In this document: positions 1-9,369 of the stretch, in pieces | Layout of the letters: each line of letters opens with the position of its first letter | Numbering within the stretch: the first letter of the stretch is position 1 | From: Candidatus Bacteroides pullicola | GTDB lineage: Bacteria > Bacteroidota > Bacteroidia > Bacteroidales > Bacteroidaceae | Direction of reading: 5' to 3' | Assembly (NCBI GenBank): GCA_019115825.1 | Contig: DXCV01000021.1 | Span: 1 to 43,965, forward strand | DNA length: 43,965 nt | Notes under the pieces: generated by a model | What the model was told of the DNA's origin: nothing | Seen by the model: only the letters and a program-made list of their open reading frames with translations | Databases searched by the model: none | Made by a program: the position numbers and the translations under genes

Positions 1-135
1 AAACGGGAAATTTTAAAAGGGTAAAATAAAATTGACCCCCAACACCAGGACTTTAAAGGGTCAATCATATTGTAGCCAAAGGTGGGCAAATCCTGTTTGG
101 CCAAAAGGGTCAAAGTCGCGTGGCTTTTCCAGCTT
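1..135. mobile_element. possible end of an insertion sequence (outer part off the window)
   Basis: AT-rich DNA unlike the adjoining hydrolase gene. It contains several short related motifs: AAAAGGGT (16-22 area), TTGACCC and GGGTCAA as an inverted pair (about 33-64), CCAAAGGTGGGCAA (about 76-89) and CCAAAAGGGTCAA (101-113). Multiple sub-terminal repeats of this sort are typical of IS21-type element ends, which bind transposase at several sites. Homology of the hydrolase gene to its intact neighbour stops near 136, which fits a junction there. No transposase is visible because the window starts here, so a contig-edge artefact or another rearrangement is also possible. Confidence 0.35.
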
Positions 136-817
136 CCACAAAATCGGGATGCGTGTTCCCGTCCACCTCCTCAGGCACATAGTTTACCAACTTGGGAGAT
201 TCTCCGTTGGCTTCGGCGGTACGTGCCTCGGCTATCTGCTCCATCAGCTTCAGTTGGGCTTCCAGCGTATTGTTGCCAGTCCAACCTTGGCGTGTGGATA
301 ATCCGGCATCTACCGGACTGACACCTGCCACGGCACGGATGCGCTTCTCTGTCAGTGCGGCATTGATGGCATAGCCGCCTCCGGCACAAACGCCCATCGC
401 ACCGATGCGTTTGCGGTCAATATAAGGCAAGGTCGTCAGATAATCCACGGCGCATTTCACGTCCTCCACCCGTTCGTAGGGACTGTCCAAGCGACGCGGT
501 TCTCCCTCGCTGTCGCCTTGATGGGAGGCATCGAATGCAAGGGAGACAAACCCGTTCTCCGCCAACCGCTGCGCATATAAGCCTGCGGTCTGCTCTTTCA
601 CTCCGCCACCCGGATGCACACAGATGATGGCGGCATATTTACCGCTTTCGTTGAAACCTTCCGGCAGGTACAAGTCGCCCGCCATTTTCCAGATACCGTT
701 CTTAAAGTACACTCTTTCCTTCATAATATTTTCCTTTTTCTCTTTGGCTTGCAGACTGACGGGAAACATTCCGAACAGACAGCAGCCAATAATTAAACTT
801 TTGATAATTCGTTTCAT
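110..817 (-). pseudogene. 3'-truncated alpha/beta hydrolase with signal peptide
   Basis: This is a 235-residue reading frame of the YcjY/dienelactone-hydrolase-like alpha/beta hydrolase group. Residues 1-24 form a signal peptide, and from Met32 on it aligns with the 306-residue neighbour. The nucleophile elbow GVCAG puts a Cys at residue 144. Similarity ends at the VEA motif near 136; six foreign residues and a stop follow. About 100 C-terminal residues are missing, including the segment that carries the catalytic His in the neighbour (GAGHFD), so an active enzyme is unlikely. It overlaps the upstream gene by 4 bp (ATGA), so the pair was co-transcribed. The signal peptide implies that the intact ancestor worked in the periplasm. 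The truncation is seen directly; its cause is inferred. Confidence 0.75.
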
Positions 818-1734
818 TTGGATAACGCCTTGGTGAAAAACTCATTCATCTTCCGCACCGCCATGTCAATATAGGTTTGATTGTCGTACAAATCGAAATG
901 CCCCGCACCTTCAATCACATAAAACTCTTTGGGCGCATTGCAAAGCTCTATGGCACGTTTGCTCTGCCACAACGACCCAGCCTTGCTTCCTGCAATAACC
1001 AGCAACGGACGGTCAAGATAATCGGGGATAAACTGATAGGCATCAAATGTCATGCGGTAGGCCATGCCCGTAAAGCGGAACTTGTTGGGCGAGTTCGGAT
1101 GCAACGCCCGTTTCGGATTGCGGTAGTAGTCGTTCGCTTCCACCATGTCGGGATAGGTATTTTCGTCTATCTCGTCCAATTCGGGCACATAATGGGCATA
1201 GCGCACGGGGGCACCGTTGGCCTCGGCTGTGCGCTGTTCGGCTATCTCGCCCAGCCGTTTCTTCTGTTCCTCCAACGTGCGCTTGCCGTCCCAGCCCAGA
1301 CGGGTAGTCGCTCCCGGATTGGTACAGCAGATGCCGCATACGGCTTTGATACGCCTGTCCGTCAGCGTGGCGAAGATGGCATAACCAGCCCCGGCACAAG
1401 ACCCTGCCGCCACGATACGTGTCCTGTCCACATAGGGCAGTGTGGTAAGGTAGTCCACCCCACATTTGATATCCTCGCTCCGTTCTATCGGGTTGTCGAG
1501 CAGGCGCGGTTCTCCCTCGCTCTCTCCCTGATGCGAAGCGTCAAAGGTCAGAGCAACAAATCCGTTTCTTGCCATGCCGTCCGCATACAGAGCCGAAGTC
1601 TGTTCTTTCACTCCGCCGCCCGGATGACAAATCACCAAAGCGGGATATTTTTCGTTCTCGTTGAAACCGTCCGGCAGGTAAAGTTCTCCTGCCAGTGTCC
1701 AATAACCGTTTTTGAAATGTACTTTCTGTTTCAT
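814..1734 (-). CDS. alpha/beta hydrolase, Cys-nucleophile (YcjY/dienelactone hydrolase-like)
   Basis: This 306-residue protein is a full-length member of the alpha/beta hydrolase fold. Visible landmarks are the oxyanion region CHPGGG (residues 36-41), the nucleophile elbow GSCAG with Cys113, and a C-terminal GAGHFD with the presumed catalytic His279. The usual acidic residue before it is not obvious (GSKAGS, 250-254). There is no signal peptide, so it is probably cytoplasmic. It is the first gene of a two-gene minus-strand operon; the second gene is its signal-peptide-bearing, truncated paralogue. It is divergent from the AraC-type regulator at 1895, which is the natural candidate for its control. 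The substrate cannot be told from sequence; small esters or lactones are typical for the group. Confidence 0.8.
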   Translation of the reverse strand: MKQKVHFKNGYWTLAGELYLPDGFNENEKYPALVICHPGGGVKEQTSALYADGMARNGFVALTFDASHQGESEGEPRLLDNPIERSEDIKCGVDYLTTLPYVDRTRIVAAGSCAGAGYAIFATLTDRRIKAVCGICCTNPGATTRLGWDGKRTLEEQKKRLGEIAEQRTAEANGAPVRYAHYVPELDEIDENTYPDMVEANDYYRNPKRALHPNSPNKFRFTGMAYRMTFDAYQFIPDYLDRPLLVIAGSKAGSLWQSKRAIELCNAPKEFYVIEGAGHFDLYDNQTYIDMAVRKMNEFFTKALSK

Positions 1735-1765
1735 ATCTGTATTGTTATAAGATTTTATTACGATA

Positions 1766-1773
1766 CAAAATTA
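1766..1773 (-). promoter_or_regulatory. Bacteroides -7 box for the hydrolase operon
   Basis: On the minus strand this reads TAATTTTG, a full match to TAnnTTTG, 32 bp upstream of the hydrolase ATG. No clear -33 TTTG is seen, which fits an activator-dependent promoter. Confidence 0.5.
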
Positions 1774-1861
1774 GACGGAAGTGTCCGGGATGCCTGTATC
1801 TAAAATTTCGGTTATGCTACCATTTCTTACGATACCGCTCCATAGTATGAGAATAATGCTT

Positions 1862-1869
1862 TAACTTTG
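1862..1869 (+). promoter_or_regulatory. Bacteroides -7 box for the AraC-type gene
   Basis: TAACTTTG matches TAnnTTTG and lies 25 bp before the ATG at 1895. No convincing -33 element is present. Confidence 0.5.
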
Positions 1870-1894
1870 TGGCAAAAGAAAAGGAAAAAAGATT

Positions 1895-2800
1895 ATGGCA
1901 GAACTGTTTAAAGCAAATACGATTTACGATTATAACGAATGGGCGGGTGTGGAAACCCGTCATCCGTTGGTGGGCTTCATCGACTTTTCCACCGTGAAAC
2001 CTTTACGCCACACAAGGAAGTATTACGGTTTTTATGCCGTGTTCCTGAAAGACACAAAATGCGGTGAGTTACGTTATGGCCGCCAATTCTACGACTATCA
2101 GGACGGCACATTGATATTTGTTGCACCCGGACAGACCTTCGGGGCAGAGGATGACGGTACGTTGTTCCAGCCAACAGGCTACCTGCTGATGTTCCATCCC
2201 GACCTGTTGCACAACACTCCCTTAGGTGGCCTGATGAAGAACTACACATACTTCTCCTACGAGACCAACGAAGCCTTGCACCTCAGCACGGAAGAACGGC
2301 AAATCGTGATGGACTGTTTCCACAAGATACAGTACGAGCTGAGCCACGCCATCGACCAGCACAGCAAGGCGTTGATAGTGGACAGTATCAAGATGTTCCT
2401 TGATTATTGCACCCGTTTCTACGACCGCCAGTTTGCCACGCGCGACAATGTGAACAAGGACATCCTTGTCCGTTTCGAACGTTTGTTGGATGATTACTAT
2501 TCAACAGGAAAGGCAGAGCGGTTAGGATTGCCCACCGTGCAGTATTGTGCCGATGCGCTTCACCTTTCCTATAATTATTTCAGCGACCTGATACGCAAGG
2601 AAACAGGCGTGACGGCATTGGGGCATATCCACAACAAGGTGATAGACCTCGCCAAGATGCAGCTTGTCGCAACCGACAAGACCATCAGTGAGATTGCCTA
2701 TTGTTTGGGGTTTCAATACTCCCAGCATTTCGCCCGGCTGTTCAAACGAGAAGTGGATTGCACACCGAATGAATATCGGGCACAGATGGGAGCATACTGA
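1895..2800 (+). CDS. AraC family transcriptional regulator
   Basis: This 301-residue protein has the usual length and layout of the AraC family. Residues about 1-180 form a cupin-like sensing domain, and about 205-300 form the double helix-turn-helix DNA-binding domain. The second helix-turn-helix carries the family signature (ISEIAYCLGF, then FARLFKREVDCTPNEYR). It is divergent from the two hydrolase genes and shares a 160-bp control region with them, so it probably regulates them in response to a small molecule. The start ATG follows an A-rich stretch with no Shine-Dalgarno site, normal for this phylum. The inducer is unknown. Confidence 0.9.
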   Translation: MAELFKANTIYDYNEWAGVETRHPLVGFIDFSTVKPLRHTRKYYGFYAVFLKDTKCGELRYGRQFYDYQDGTLIFVAPGQTFGAEDDGTLFQPTGYLLMFHPDLLHNTPLGGLMKNYTYFSYETNEALHLSTEERQIVMDCFHKIQYELSHAIDQHSKALIVDSIKMFLDYCTRFYDRQFATRDNVNKDILVRFERLLDDYYSTGKAERLGLPTVQYCADALHLSYNYFSDLIRKETGVTALGHIHNKVIDLAKMQLVATDKTISEIAYCLGFQYSQHFARLFKREVDCTPNEYRAQMGAY

Positions 2801-2861
2801 TAGTTTAATCTACAAATTCGCATTTCTACCGTAATCTGTCGGATATTCCACAGATTTTCAC

Positions 2862-2869
2862 TAAGTTTG
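2862..2869 (+). promoter_or_regulatory. Bacteroides -7 box for the thioredoxin lipoprotein
   Basis: TAAGTTTG is a full match to TAnnTTTG, 35 bp before the ATG at 2905. Confidence 0.5.
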
Positions 2870-2904
2870 CAGCCGTCTAACAAATTAATTAGAAAGAAAC
2901 AACA

Positions 2905-3996
2905 ATGAAAAAGGTTACTTATGTGCTTGCTACGGCCGCATTCCTCGCTGCCTGTAGCGGAAATCAAGGCTACACGGTGACAGGTACCGTGGATGGTGCT
3001 GCCGATGGCACCATGGTTTATCTCCAACAGCAGGAAGGCCGACAATTCATCAAGCTGGATTCGGCTGTCATCCAAAACGGACAATTCACGCTCGAAGGCC
3101 GACAAGACACGGCCAAGGTCTGCGTCCTGACCTGCAAAGCCGGCGAAGAGGCTGTAGGCATGGACTTCTTCCTGGAGAACGGACAGATTAACGTACAACT
3201 GTCTGCCGACGCCCACAGCGCAACCGGCACCCCGAACAATGATGCCTACCAGACCATCCGCCAACAACTCAATGAGCTGAACAAGCAAGCTTTTGCCACG
3301 TATGAATCCATGGGCGACTCTACCCTGACCGACGAACAGCGCGAGGCCAAAGCCAAAGACCTGGAAGCCTTGGAGGACAAAATGACGGAAGCCACCAAAG
3401 CCGGCATCAACCAGAACATCACCAACGCCGTGGGTGTCTACCTGCTGAAGCGCAATTACTACAACATGAGCGTGGAAGAACTGGATCCGCTGATGCCGCA
3501 GATTTCCGCCGCATATGCCAACGACCCCGCCATCATCCGCATCAAGGAGAATGTGGAGAAGCTGAAGGCCACGGCCGTGGGCAAGAAATTCACCGACTTC
3601 GAGATGCAGACGCCCGACGGGAAGACTGTGAAACTGTCCGACTATGTGGGCAAGGGCAAAGTGGTCTTGGTTGACTTTTGGGCAAGCTGGTGCGGTCCCT
3701 GCCGTCGCGAGATGCCCAACCTGGTGGAAGCCTACAAGAAATACCGCAACAAGGGCTTTGAAATCGTGGGCGTATCCTTGGACCGCGACGCAGAAGCCTG
3801 GAAGGATGGCATCAAGAAACTGGACATCACGTGGCCGCAAATGTCCGACCTGAAGTATTGGGACTGCGAAGGCGCCAAGCTGTATGCCGTGAGCAGCATT
3901 CCCCACACCGTGCTGATTGACGGCGAAGGTGTCATCCTGGCACGTGGCCTGCACGGCGAGGAACTTCAGGAGCAAATCGCTGAAGCCTTGAAATAA
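2905..3996 (+). CDS. TlpA-like thioredoxin-domain lipoprotein (DUF4369 N-terminus)
   Basis: This 363-residue lipoprotein is of the kind common in Bacteroidetes. The lipobox LAAC puts the acylated Cys at residue 17. Residues about 22-115 resemble DUF4369 (beta-rich, GTVDGAADGTMVYLQ), a helical linker follows, and about 225-363 is a TlpA/AhpC-type thioredoxin fold. The active site WCGPC has Cys263 and Cys266. The protein should act in the periplasm as a disulfide reductase or isomerase for envelope proteins or cytochromes. It is a single-gene unit with its own promoter motif and a strong terminator. Its partner is not evident from the neighbours. Confidence 0.88.
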   Translation: MKKVTYVLATAAFLAACSGNQGYTVTGTVDGAADGTMVYLQQQEGRQFIKLDSAVIQNGQFTLEGRQDTAKVCVLTCKAGEEAVGMDFFLENGQINVQLSADAHSATGTPNNDAYQTIRQQLNELNKQAFATYESMGDSTLTDEQREAKAKDLEALEDKMTEATKAGINQNITNAVGVYLLKRNYYNMSVEELDPLMPQISAAYANDPAIIRIKENVEKLKATAVGKKFTDFEMQTPDGKTVKLSDYVGKGKVVLVDFWASWCGPCRREMPNLVEAYKKYRNKGFEIVGVSLDRDAEAWKDGIKKLDITWPQMSDLKYWDCEGAKLYAVSSIPHTVLIDGEGVILARGLHGEELQEQIAEALK

Positions 3997-4018
3997 GACT
4001 GAATCGTATAAAGCCAAA

Positions 4019-4068
4019 CATGGCACACGGATGATGCAGATTTGTGTCATCGGTGTGCCATGTTTTTT
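4019..4068 (+). terminator. rho-independent terminator of the thioredoxin lipoprotein gene
   Basis: A long hairpin has arms CATGGCACACGGATGA (4019-4034) and TCATCGGTGTGCCATG (4047-4062), followed directly by TTTTTT. It lies 23 bp after the stop codon. Confidence 0.85.
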
Positions 4069-4115
4069 ATATGAGTGGATACTCTGAATTAAATGATAAT
4101 TTATCGGATTGATTT

Positions 4116-4233
4116 TTTAGACGCGGATTTAGCGGATTTGGCGGATTCTTTAATGGGGCTTCGCCCTGATATTTGTCATCTGCATTTGAAAGAAATAATA
4201 AAATCCGCTCAATCCGCTTAATCCGCGTCTAAA
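4116..4233. repeat. 118-bp interrupted palindrome with internal CGGATT repeats
   Basis: The left arm (4116-4149) holds three tandem GCGGATT-type units; the right arm (4201-4233) is its imperfect reverse complement with AATCCGC units. The gap contains a small GGGC-TTCG-CCC-like hairpin. It sits between two convergent genes, 15 bp from the PepSY gene stop codon. Confidence 0.8.
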
Positions 4234-4248
4234 GAGTTAAATTCCCAT

Positions 4249-5085
4249 TTATCGACTCTTTCTCCTCAGCCGTCGTATCCACAGGTAATAGCCGGTCAAT
4301 GGCAGGGCAGTTCCCAGCAGTGCCGCCACGAAATAGAGGATGCGCGTAGTCATTCCACCCCACGTACCGATGTGCAAGGCACGCACCAACGGACGGGCAT
4401 CGCTGCCCAAGAGGTCGTACACCCACTCCCGATACCAGCCGAAGGACCAACTCAGGCCCGTCAACGCCATCAACAGCAGCAGGAGCAGCGCATACATCCC
4501 GCCGGCCACATGCAGCCCGTACCAGAAGCGGGGCCAGCCCCGGCGGGTGACTATCTTCAGGCTGTTGCGCAACCCCTTCTTCGTGCGGGGCCACCAAATC
4601 ACCACGCCGGACAGCAGCACGAACACGAACAACAACGTGCTGATGCCCACCAGCAGCTTGCCCCAATAGATGCCCCCGTCTGCCGGACGACTGCCCAACA
4701 GCCAACGGTGCAGCCGGAACATGGTCTGGAAGAAAGGCAGACGCTCGTACTTGCCTACAATCTCCCCCGTATAAGGATTGACAAACACCGCGGCACGCTT
4801 AGGCTTGGAGAGTCTGACCTGATAGGTGCGGTCTGCCTCGGGAAAGGCTTTGACGCCCCTCACCTTTACCCCTTCGGGCAAGGTGGCGGCCACCAAGGCG
4901 GCGGCTTCTTCGGTGGAAATCCGGGTGCCGGACGTTTCCGACACACGGTAGAGATGCGGCTTGGCCCACTGCGTCACCTCGTCCTCGAACACCAGCATCG
5001 CGCCGGAGAAACATATCAGCGTGAGCAGGATGCCAAAGGGCACCGAGAGCCAAAGATGCAGTTGACGGAAAAGTTTCTTTGTCAT
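4249..5085 (-). CDS. PepSY-associated inner-membrane protein (XusC-like)
   Basis: This 278-residue membrane protein has the PepSY_TM layout: an N-terminal TM segment (about 10-32) after RQLHLWLSVPFG, a periplasmic PepSY-type domain (about 50-115), then three more TM segments near 143-165, 190-212 and 245-268. Conserved His residues sit in LHLW, LHRW and LHVAGG at the membrane edges, as in proteins of this family linked to ferric-siderophore handling. The ATG at 5085 was chosen because upstream in-frame sequence is low-complexity intergenic DNA. It is the third gene of a minus-strand operon with a TonB receptor and a DUF4374 lipoprotein, the gene order of xusABC in Bacteroides thetaiotaomicron. 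A role in reductive iron release or transport at the inner membrane is inferred. Confidence 0.8.
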   Translation of the reverse strand: MTKKLFRQLHLWLSVPFGILLTLICFSGAMLVFEDEVTQWAKPHLYRVSETSGTRISTEEAAALVAATLPEGVKVRGVKAFPEADRTYQVRLSKPKRAAVFVNPYTGEIVGKYERLPFFQTMFRLHRWLLGSRPADGGIYWGKLLVGISTLLFVFVLLSGVVIWWPRTKKGLRNSLKIVTRRGWPRFWYGLHVAGGMYALLLLLLMALTGLSWSFGWYREWVYDLLGSDARPLVRALHIGTWGGMTTRILYFVAALLGTALPLTGYYLWIRRLRRKSR

Positions 5086-5115
5086 AGGTAGGGGTAAATG
5101 ATAATCTATTGATTT

Positions 5116-5195
5116 AATGAAGAATGAAAAATGAAGAATTCTGTAGGAATCCTTTCCAACGCCACGCGCCAATTCTTCATTCTTAATTCTTCATT
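5116..5195. repeat. inverted repeat of AAGAATGA-type units
   Basis: Arms 5116-5140 and 5171-5195 are reverse complements at 23 of 25 positions and are made of repeated TGAAGAA/TTCTTCA words. The repeat lies between the DUF4374 stop codon and the PepSY gene, where it could limit expression of the third gene or stabilise the upstream transcript. Confidence 0.75.
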
Positions 5196-5203
5196 TTTAG
5201 TTC

Positions 5204-6679
<1,476 letters not shown>

Positions 6680-6699
6680 TTATAATCTGTTTCATTCGG

Positions 6700-6875
6700 T
6701 TCCAGTACGGGTGGAACCAAGTTCCAGTGCGGGTGGAACCAAGTTCCAGTACGGGTGGAACCAAGTCACAGTACGGGTGTGACATCTTCACAGTACGGGT
6801 GTGACATCTTCACAGTACGGATGTGACATCTTCACAGTACGGGTGTGACATCCTCACAGTCGTACTGTGAAAGCG
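6700..6875. repeat. eight-unit 22-bp tandem array of covarying palindromes
   Basis: Eight exact 22-bp units begin at 6700, 6722, 6744, 6766, 6788, 6810, 6832 and 6854. Each has a 5-bp arm, 7-bp centre, complementary arm and 5-bp spacer. Units 1-3 use arms TTCCA/TGGAA with spacer CCAAG; units 4-8 use TCACA/TGTGA with spacer CATCT, CATCC or AAGCG. The centre is GTACGGG with single changes (GTGCGGG in unit 2, GTACGGA in unit 6), and GTCGTAC in unit 8. The last unit ends at 6875, and the receptor stop codon starts at 6876. On the transcript the array fills most of the gap between receptor and DUF4374 genes. Confidence 0.95.
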
Positions 6876-9293
6876 TCATTTGCCGAAGTACACCCGCACC
6901 TTGCCGTAGAACGCCCGGCCGGCCTTCTGGAGGCTGAAGTTGTCATACAGCTTCTCGTCCGTCAGGTTGCGGCACTCCAGGGAGAGGTTGTAGCGGCCGT
7001 TCTTCAGCGAATAGCCCAAGATGAGGCTGTGCGACAGTTGGTCGGGCACGCGGCTCTTGGTCGTGGGGTCGCCCAAATGTTCCCAGTAGAGGGGAAAGGC
7101 GTGCTGGTAGAAGCCGTCGTAGGTCAGCGTCAGGACATTGCCCTCGGCCCCCAAGTCGTGCCACGTAAAGGAGGCATCGAAGTTGGCGTAGGTATAGGGC
7201 TGGTTGGGGATGCGCTGGTTGTACGTCATGCTCTCCTGCTGGGTGTTGCCGGCCAGGTAGCGTTCGGCGTCGCGGGCGTTGAGGTTGTTGAACGTGCCGC
7301 CCAGGCTGAGCCAACGCCCATAGCTGTAACGGGCGGAGAGGTTGAAGCCCTTGGTCTTGACACGCCCGTGGTTCTCGTAGATACCGAAGCTGGTGCCGCC
7401 CACCGCGTCGAGGCTGCGCTTGATGTAGTCCTTCGTGTCGCGGTAGATGTAGCTGCCCTCCACGTAGAGGCCGTGGCGTCCGAATTGGCGGGTATAGCTC
7501 AGGTTAAGGTTGATGTTGTGGCTGTTCTCGGGATGGAGGTCGGTGCGCCCGGCTTCCAGGTCCTCGTCGCCGAAGAGTTCATCGGTAGTAGGAAGGCGGT
7601 AAGCCTTCTCGTAGGACAGCTTGGCTTGCAGCCCGTCGAGGATGAACCACGTGCCCGCCGCGCCGTAACCGAAGGAGCTGACGTGCTTCGACATGTTGAC
7701 ATAACTGCCCACGCCGTCAGCACTCTGCGACACGGGGCCGCGGTTGTATTGGTTATAGTATTTGCCGAAGGCGGAAAGGTTCCAACGTTCGGAGGGCATC
7801 AGACGATAGGACAGGCCGGTGATGTTCTTGCGCGTCACCTTGGGGATGTCGAAGCTGGTGATCTTCGATGCGCCGCCGCTGTAAGAGACGGTGGTACGTT
7901 CGAAGGTGCTGAGGACGTGATTCAACGTAAAGGCATGGACGCGGCCGATGCGGTAGTTCACGGTCAGCGTGGCGTTCCAGTTCTTGTTGGTCGACTCATT
8001 GTCTTGGTACGATTGCTCGCCGGGACTGGTCAAGGGCTTGCGGTCGCCCAGCCAGTTGTACTTCCACGAGGCGGTGTCGATGTTCTGCGTCAGGTTGTGG
8101 TTATAATTAGCGGCAAGAACCAGGTCGAGACCCTTCGTCAGGAGGTCGCGCTTGCTGTACTCCAGCGAGGGGACAAAGGAGTGGCCCTTGCGGTGCTTCT
8201 GTCCGAAGACGATGTATTGGTACACGCCGGTCTGTATTTCCTTATAATAATTGGACCAGGTGAAACCCAGCATCAGACGGTCGGCCCACGACTTGCCCGT
8301 CACGCCCAGCTTGCCGATGACCGCCTCGTTGTGGAAGCGGTCGTTGAAACGCTTGACGTGGTAAATCTTGCTGGGGTCGGTATTCTCCGTGATGCCGTCG
8401 TCGCCAAACTCGGTGATATAGTTGTCGATGTAATAGTCGTTGTCCGACAGGTTCTGGAAGGCGTTGACCTCGTAAGTGAAGCCATTGCGCAGCGTCTGCC
8501 CGAAGCGGGCGTAGGACTTGTGGGTATTGAACGAGCCATACGAGTAGGAAGCATCGAGATGCCAACCCTCGCGTTGCTTAGCGGTGACGATGTTGACCAC
8601 GCCGCCCAGCGCGTCCGTGCCGAAGCCCACGGGCACCACGCCTTTGTAGACTTCGATGCGCTCGGCATAGTTCACCGGCAGGTTATTCAGGTCCAAAGCC
8701 TTTCCGGCCCCTTCCTGCGGCACGCCATCGATGAAGACCTTGACGTGGCGGCCGCTGAAGCCGTCGAGCATCAGCTGCATGTCCGAACCCACGCCGCCAC
8801 TCTCGCGGAGCTTCACGCCCGGAGCCTTGGCCAACGCGTCGCCCAGGGTCTTGGCGGAGTTGTGCAGCTCGGTGGCATCCACGGCCACGGCGTTGTAGGC
8901 CGAACGCTTCACCCGTCCCACTCCGGAAGCGGTAACCACCACCTCTTCCAGTTGGCGGTGTTCGGGGCGGAGGGTGAAGTCTTGCACGAAGTTCTCACCG
9001 CGGCGCAGGGTAATTTCTTTTTCAATCGTCTCATAGCCGATGGCTGATACTGTCAGGGTATACGTCCCTGCCGGGGCACGGAAACGATAGCGGCCCTCGG
9101 CATCAACGTAGGCGCCGTGCGAAGTTCCTTTCAGATAGACACTGGCAAAGTCTATGATTTCGTGGTCGGTGGAAGTGATGCGGCCACTCAGCTCGATGCC
9201 GTGGGGACGATGGTGGCCGCGACGGTGCTGAGCTTGTGCCCCGAAAGCAGTCAAAAGCAGTAGCAGGAAAGGCAGGAAAATCTTTGTATTCAT
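6876..9293 (-). CDS. TonB-dependent outer-membrane receptor (XusA-like)
   Basis: This 805-residue receptor has a signal peptide (1-21, ending AQA) followed by a His-rich stretch (QHRRGHHRPHG). Next come a carboxypeptidase-regulatory-like beta-sandwich (about 33-110, ELSGRITSTDHEIIDFASVYLKG-type start), a TonB-box region near LEEVVVTAS, a plug domain (about 120-230, DALGGVVNIVT), and a 22-strand barrel to the C-terminus. The ATG at 9293 was preferred to an in-frame start 24 bp upstream because it begins the signal peptide. It is the first gene of the xusABC-like operon and should import a ferric siderophore using TonB energy. The ligand is inferred from operon context only. Confidence 0.88.
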   Translation of the reverse strand: MNTKIFLPFLLLLLTAFGAQAQHRRGHHRPHGIELSGRITSTDHEIIDFASVYLKGTSHGAYVDAEGRYRFRAPAGTYTLTVSAIGYETIEKEITLRRGENFVQDFTLRPEHRQLEEVVVTASGVGRVKRSAYNAVAVDATELHNSAKTLGDALAKAPGVKLRESGGVGSDMQLMLDGFSGRHVKVFIDGVPQEGAGKALDLNNLPVNYAERIEVYKGVVPVGFGTDALGGVVNIVTAKQREGWHLDASYSYGSFNTHKSYARFGQTLRNGFTYEVNAFQNLSDNDYYIDNYITEFGDDGITENTDPSKIYHVKRFNDRFHNEAVIGKLGVTGKSWADRLMLGFTWSNYYKEIQTGVYQYIVFGQKHRKGHSFVPSLEYSKRDLLTKGLDLVLAANYNHNLTQNIDTASWKYNWLGDRKPLTSPGEQSYQDNESTNKNWNATLTVNYRIGRVHAFTLNHVLSTFERTTVSYSGGASKITSFDIPKVTRKNITGLSYRLMPSERWNLSAFGKYYNQYNRGPVSQSADGVGSYVNMSKHVSSFGYGAAGTWFILDGLQAKLSYEKAYRLPTTDELFGDEDLEAGRTDLHPENSHNINLNLSYTRQFGRHGLYVEGSYIYRDTKDYIKRSLDAVGGTSFGIYENHGRVKTKGFNLSARYSYGRWLSLGGTFNNLNARDAERYLAGNTQQESMTYNQRIPNQPYTYANFDASFTWHDLGAEGNVLTLTYDGFYQHAFPLYWEHLGDPTTKSRVPDQLSHSLILGYSLKNGRYNLSLECRNLTDEKLYDNFSLQKAGRAFYGKVRVYFGK

Positions 9294-9325
9294 ATCTATA
9301 GTCAGTGTATCAAACATTTGCCCTG

Positions 9326-9355
9326 CAAAGGTACGACACGCCTGCCCTATCCTGC
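9326..9355 (-). promoter_or_regulatory. promoter of the xusABC-like operon
   Basis: On the minus strand a -7 box TACCTTTG (9326-9333) is preceded after about 21 bp by a TTGC-type -33 element near 9355. The -7 box is 32 bp before the ATG. Confidence 0.55.
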
Positions 9356-9369
9356 AACCGCTATTTCTC

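Noticed and set aside
12..113. Start of the window as a 22-bp palindrome array
   Set aside because: The GGGTCAA words are not spaced at 22 bp and lack the 5-7-5-5 plan.
2713..4050. Long open frame on the minus strand opposite the thioredoxin lipoprotein gene
   Set aside because: It is antisense to a protein with a clear lipobox and WCGPC motif, has no recognisable domain, and also runs across the terminator and intergenic DNA.
6700..6875. CRISPR array
   Set aside because: The period is only 22 bp, there are no unique spacers, and no cas genes are present; the arms change between units.
6867..9047. 726-codon open frame on the plus strand opposite the TonB receptor
   Set aside because: It shows the Val/Ala/Gly-rich composition of an antisense reading of a GC-rich gene and has no domain; the receptor on the other strand is unmistakable.
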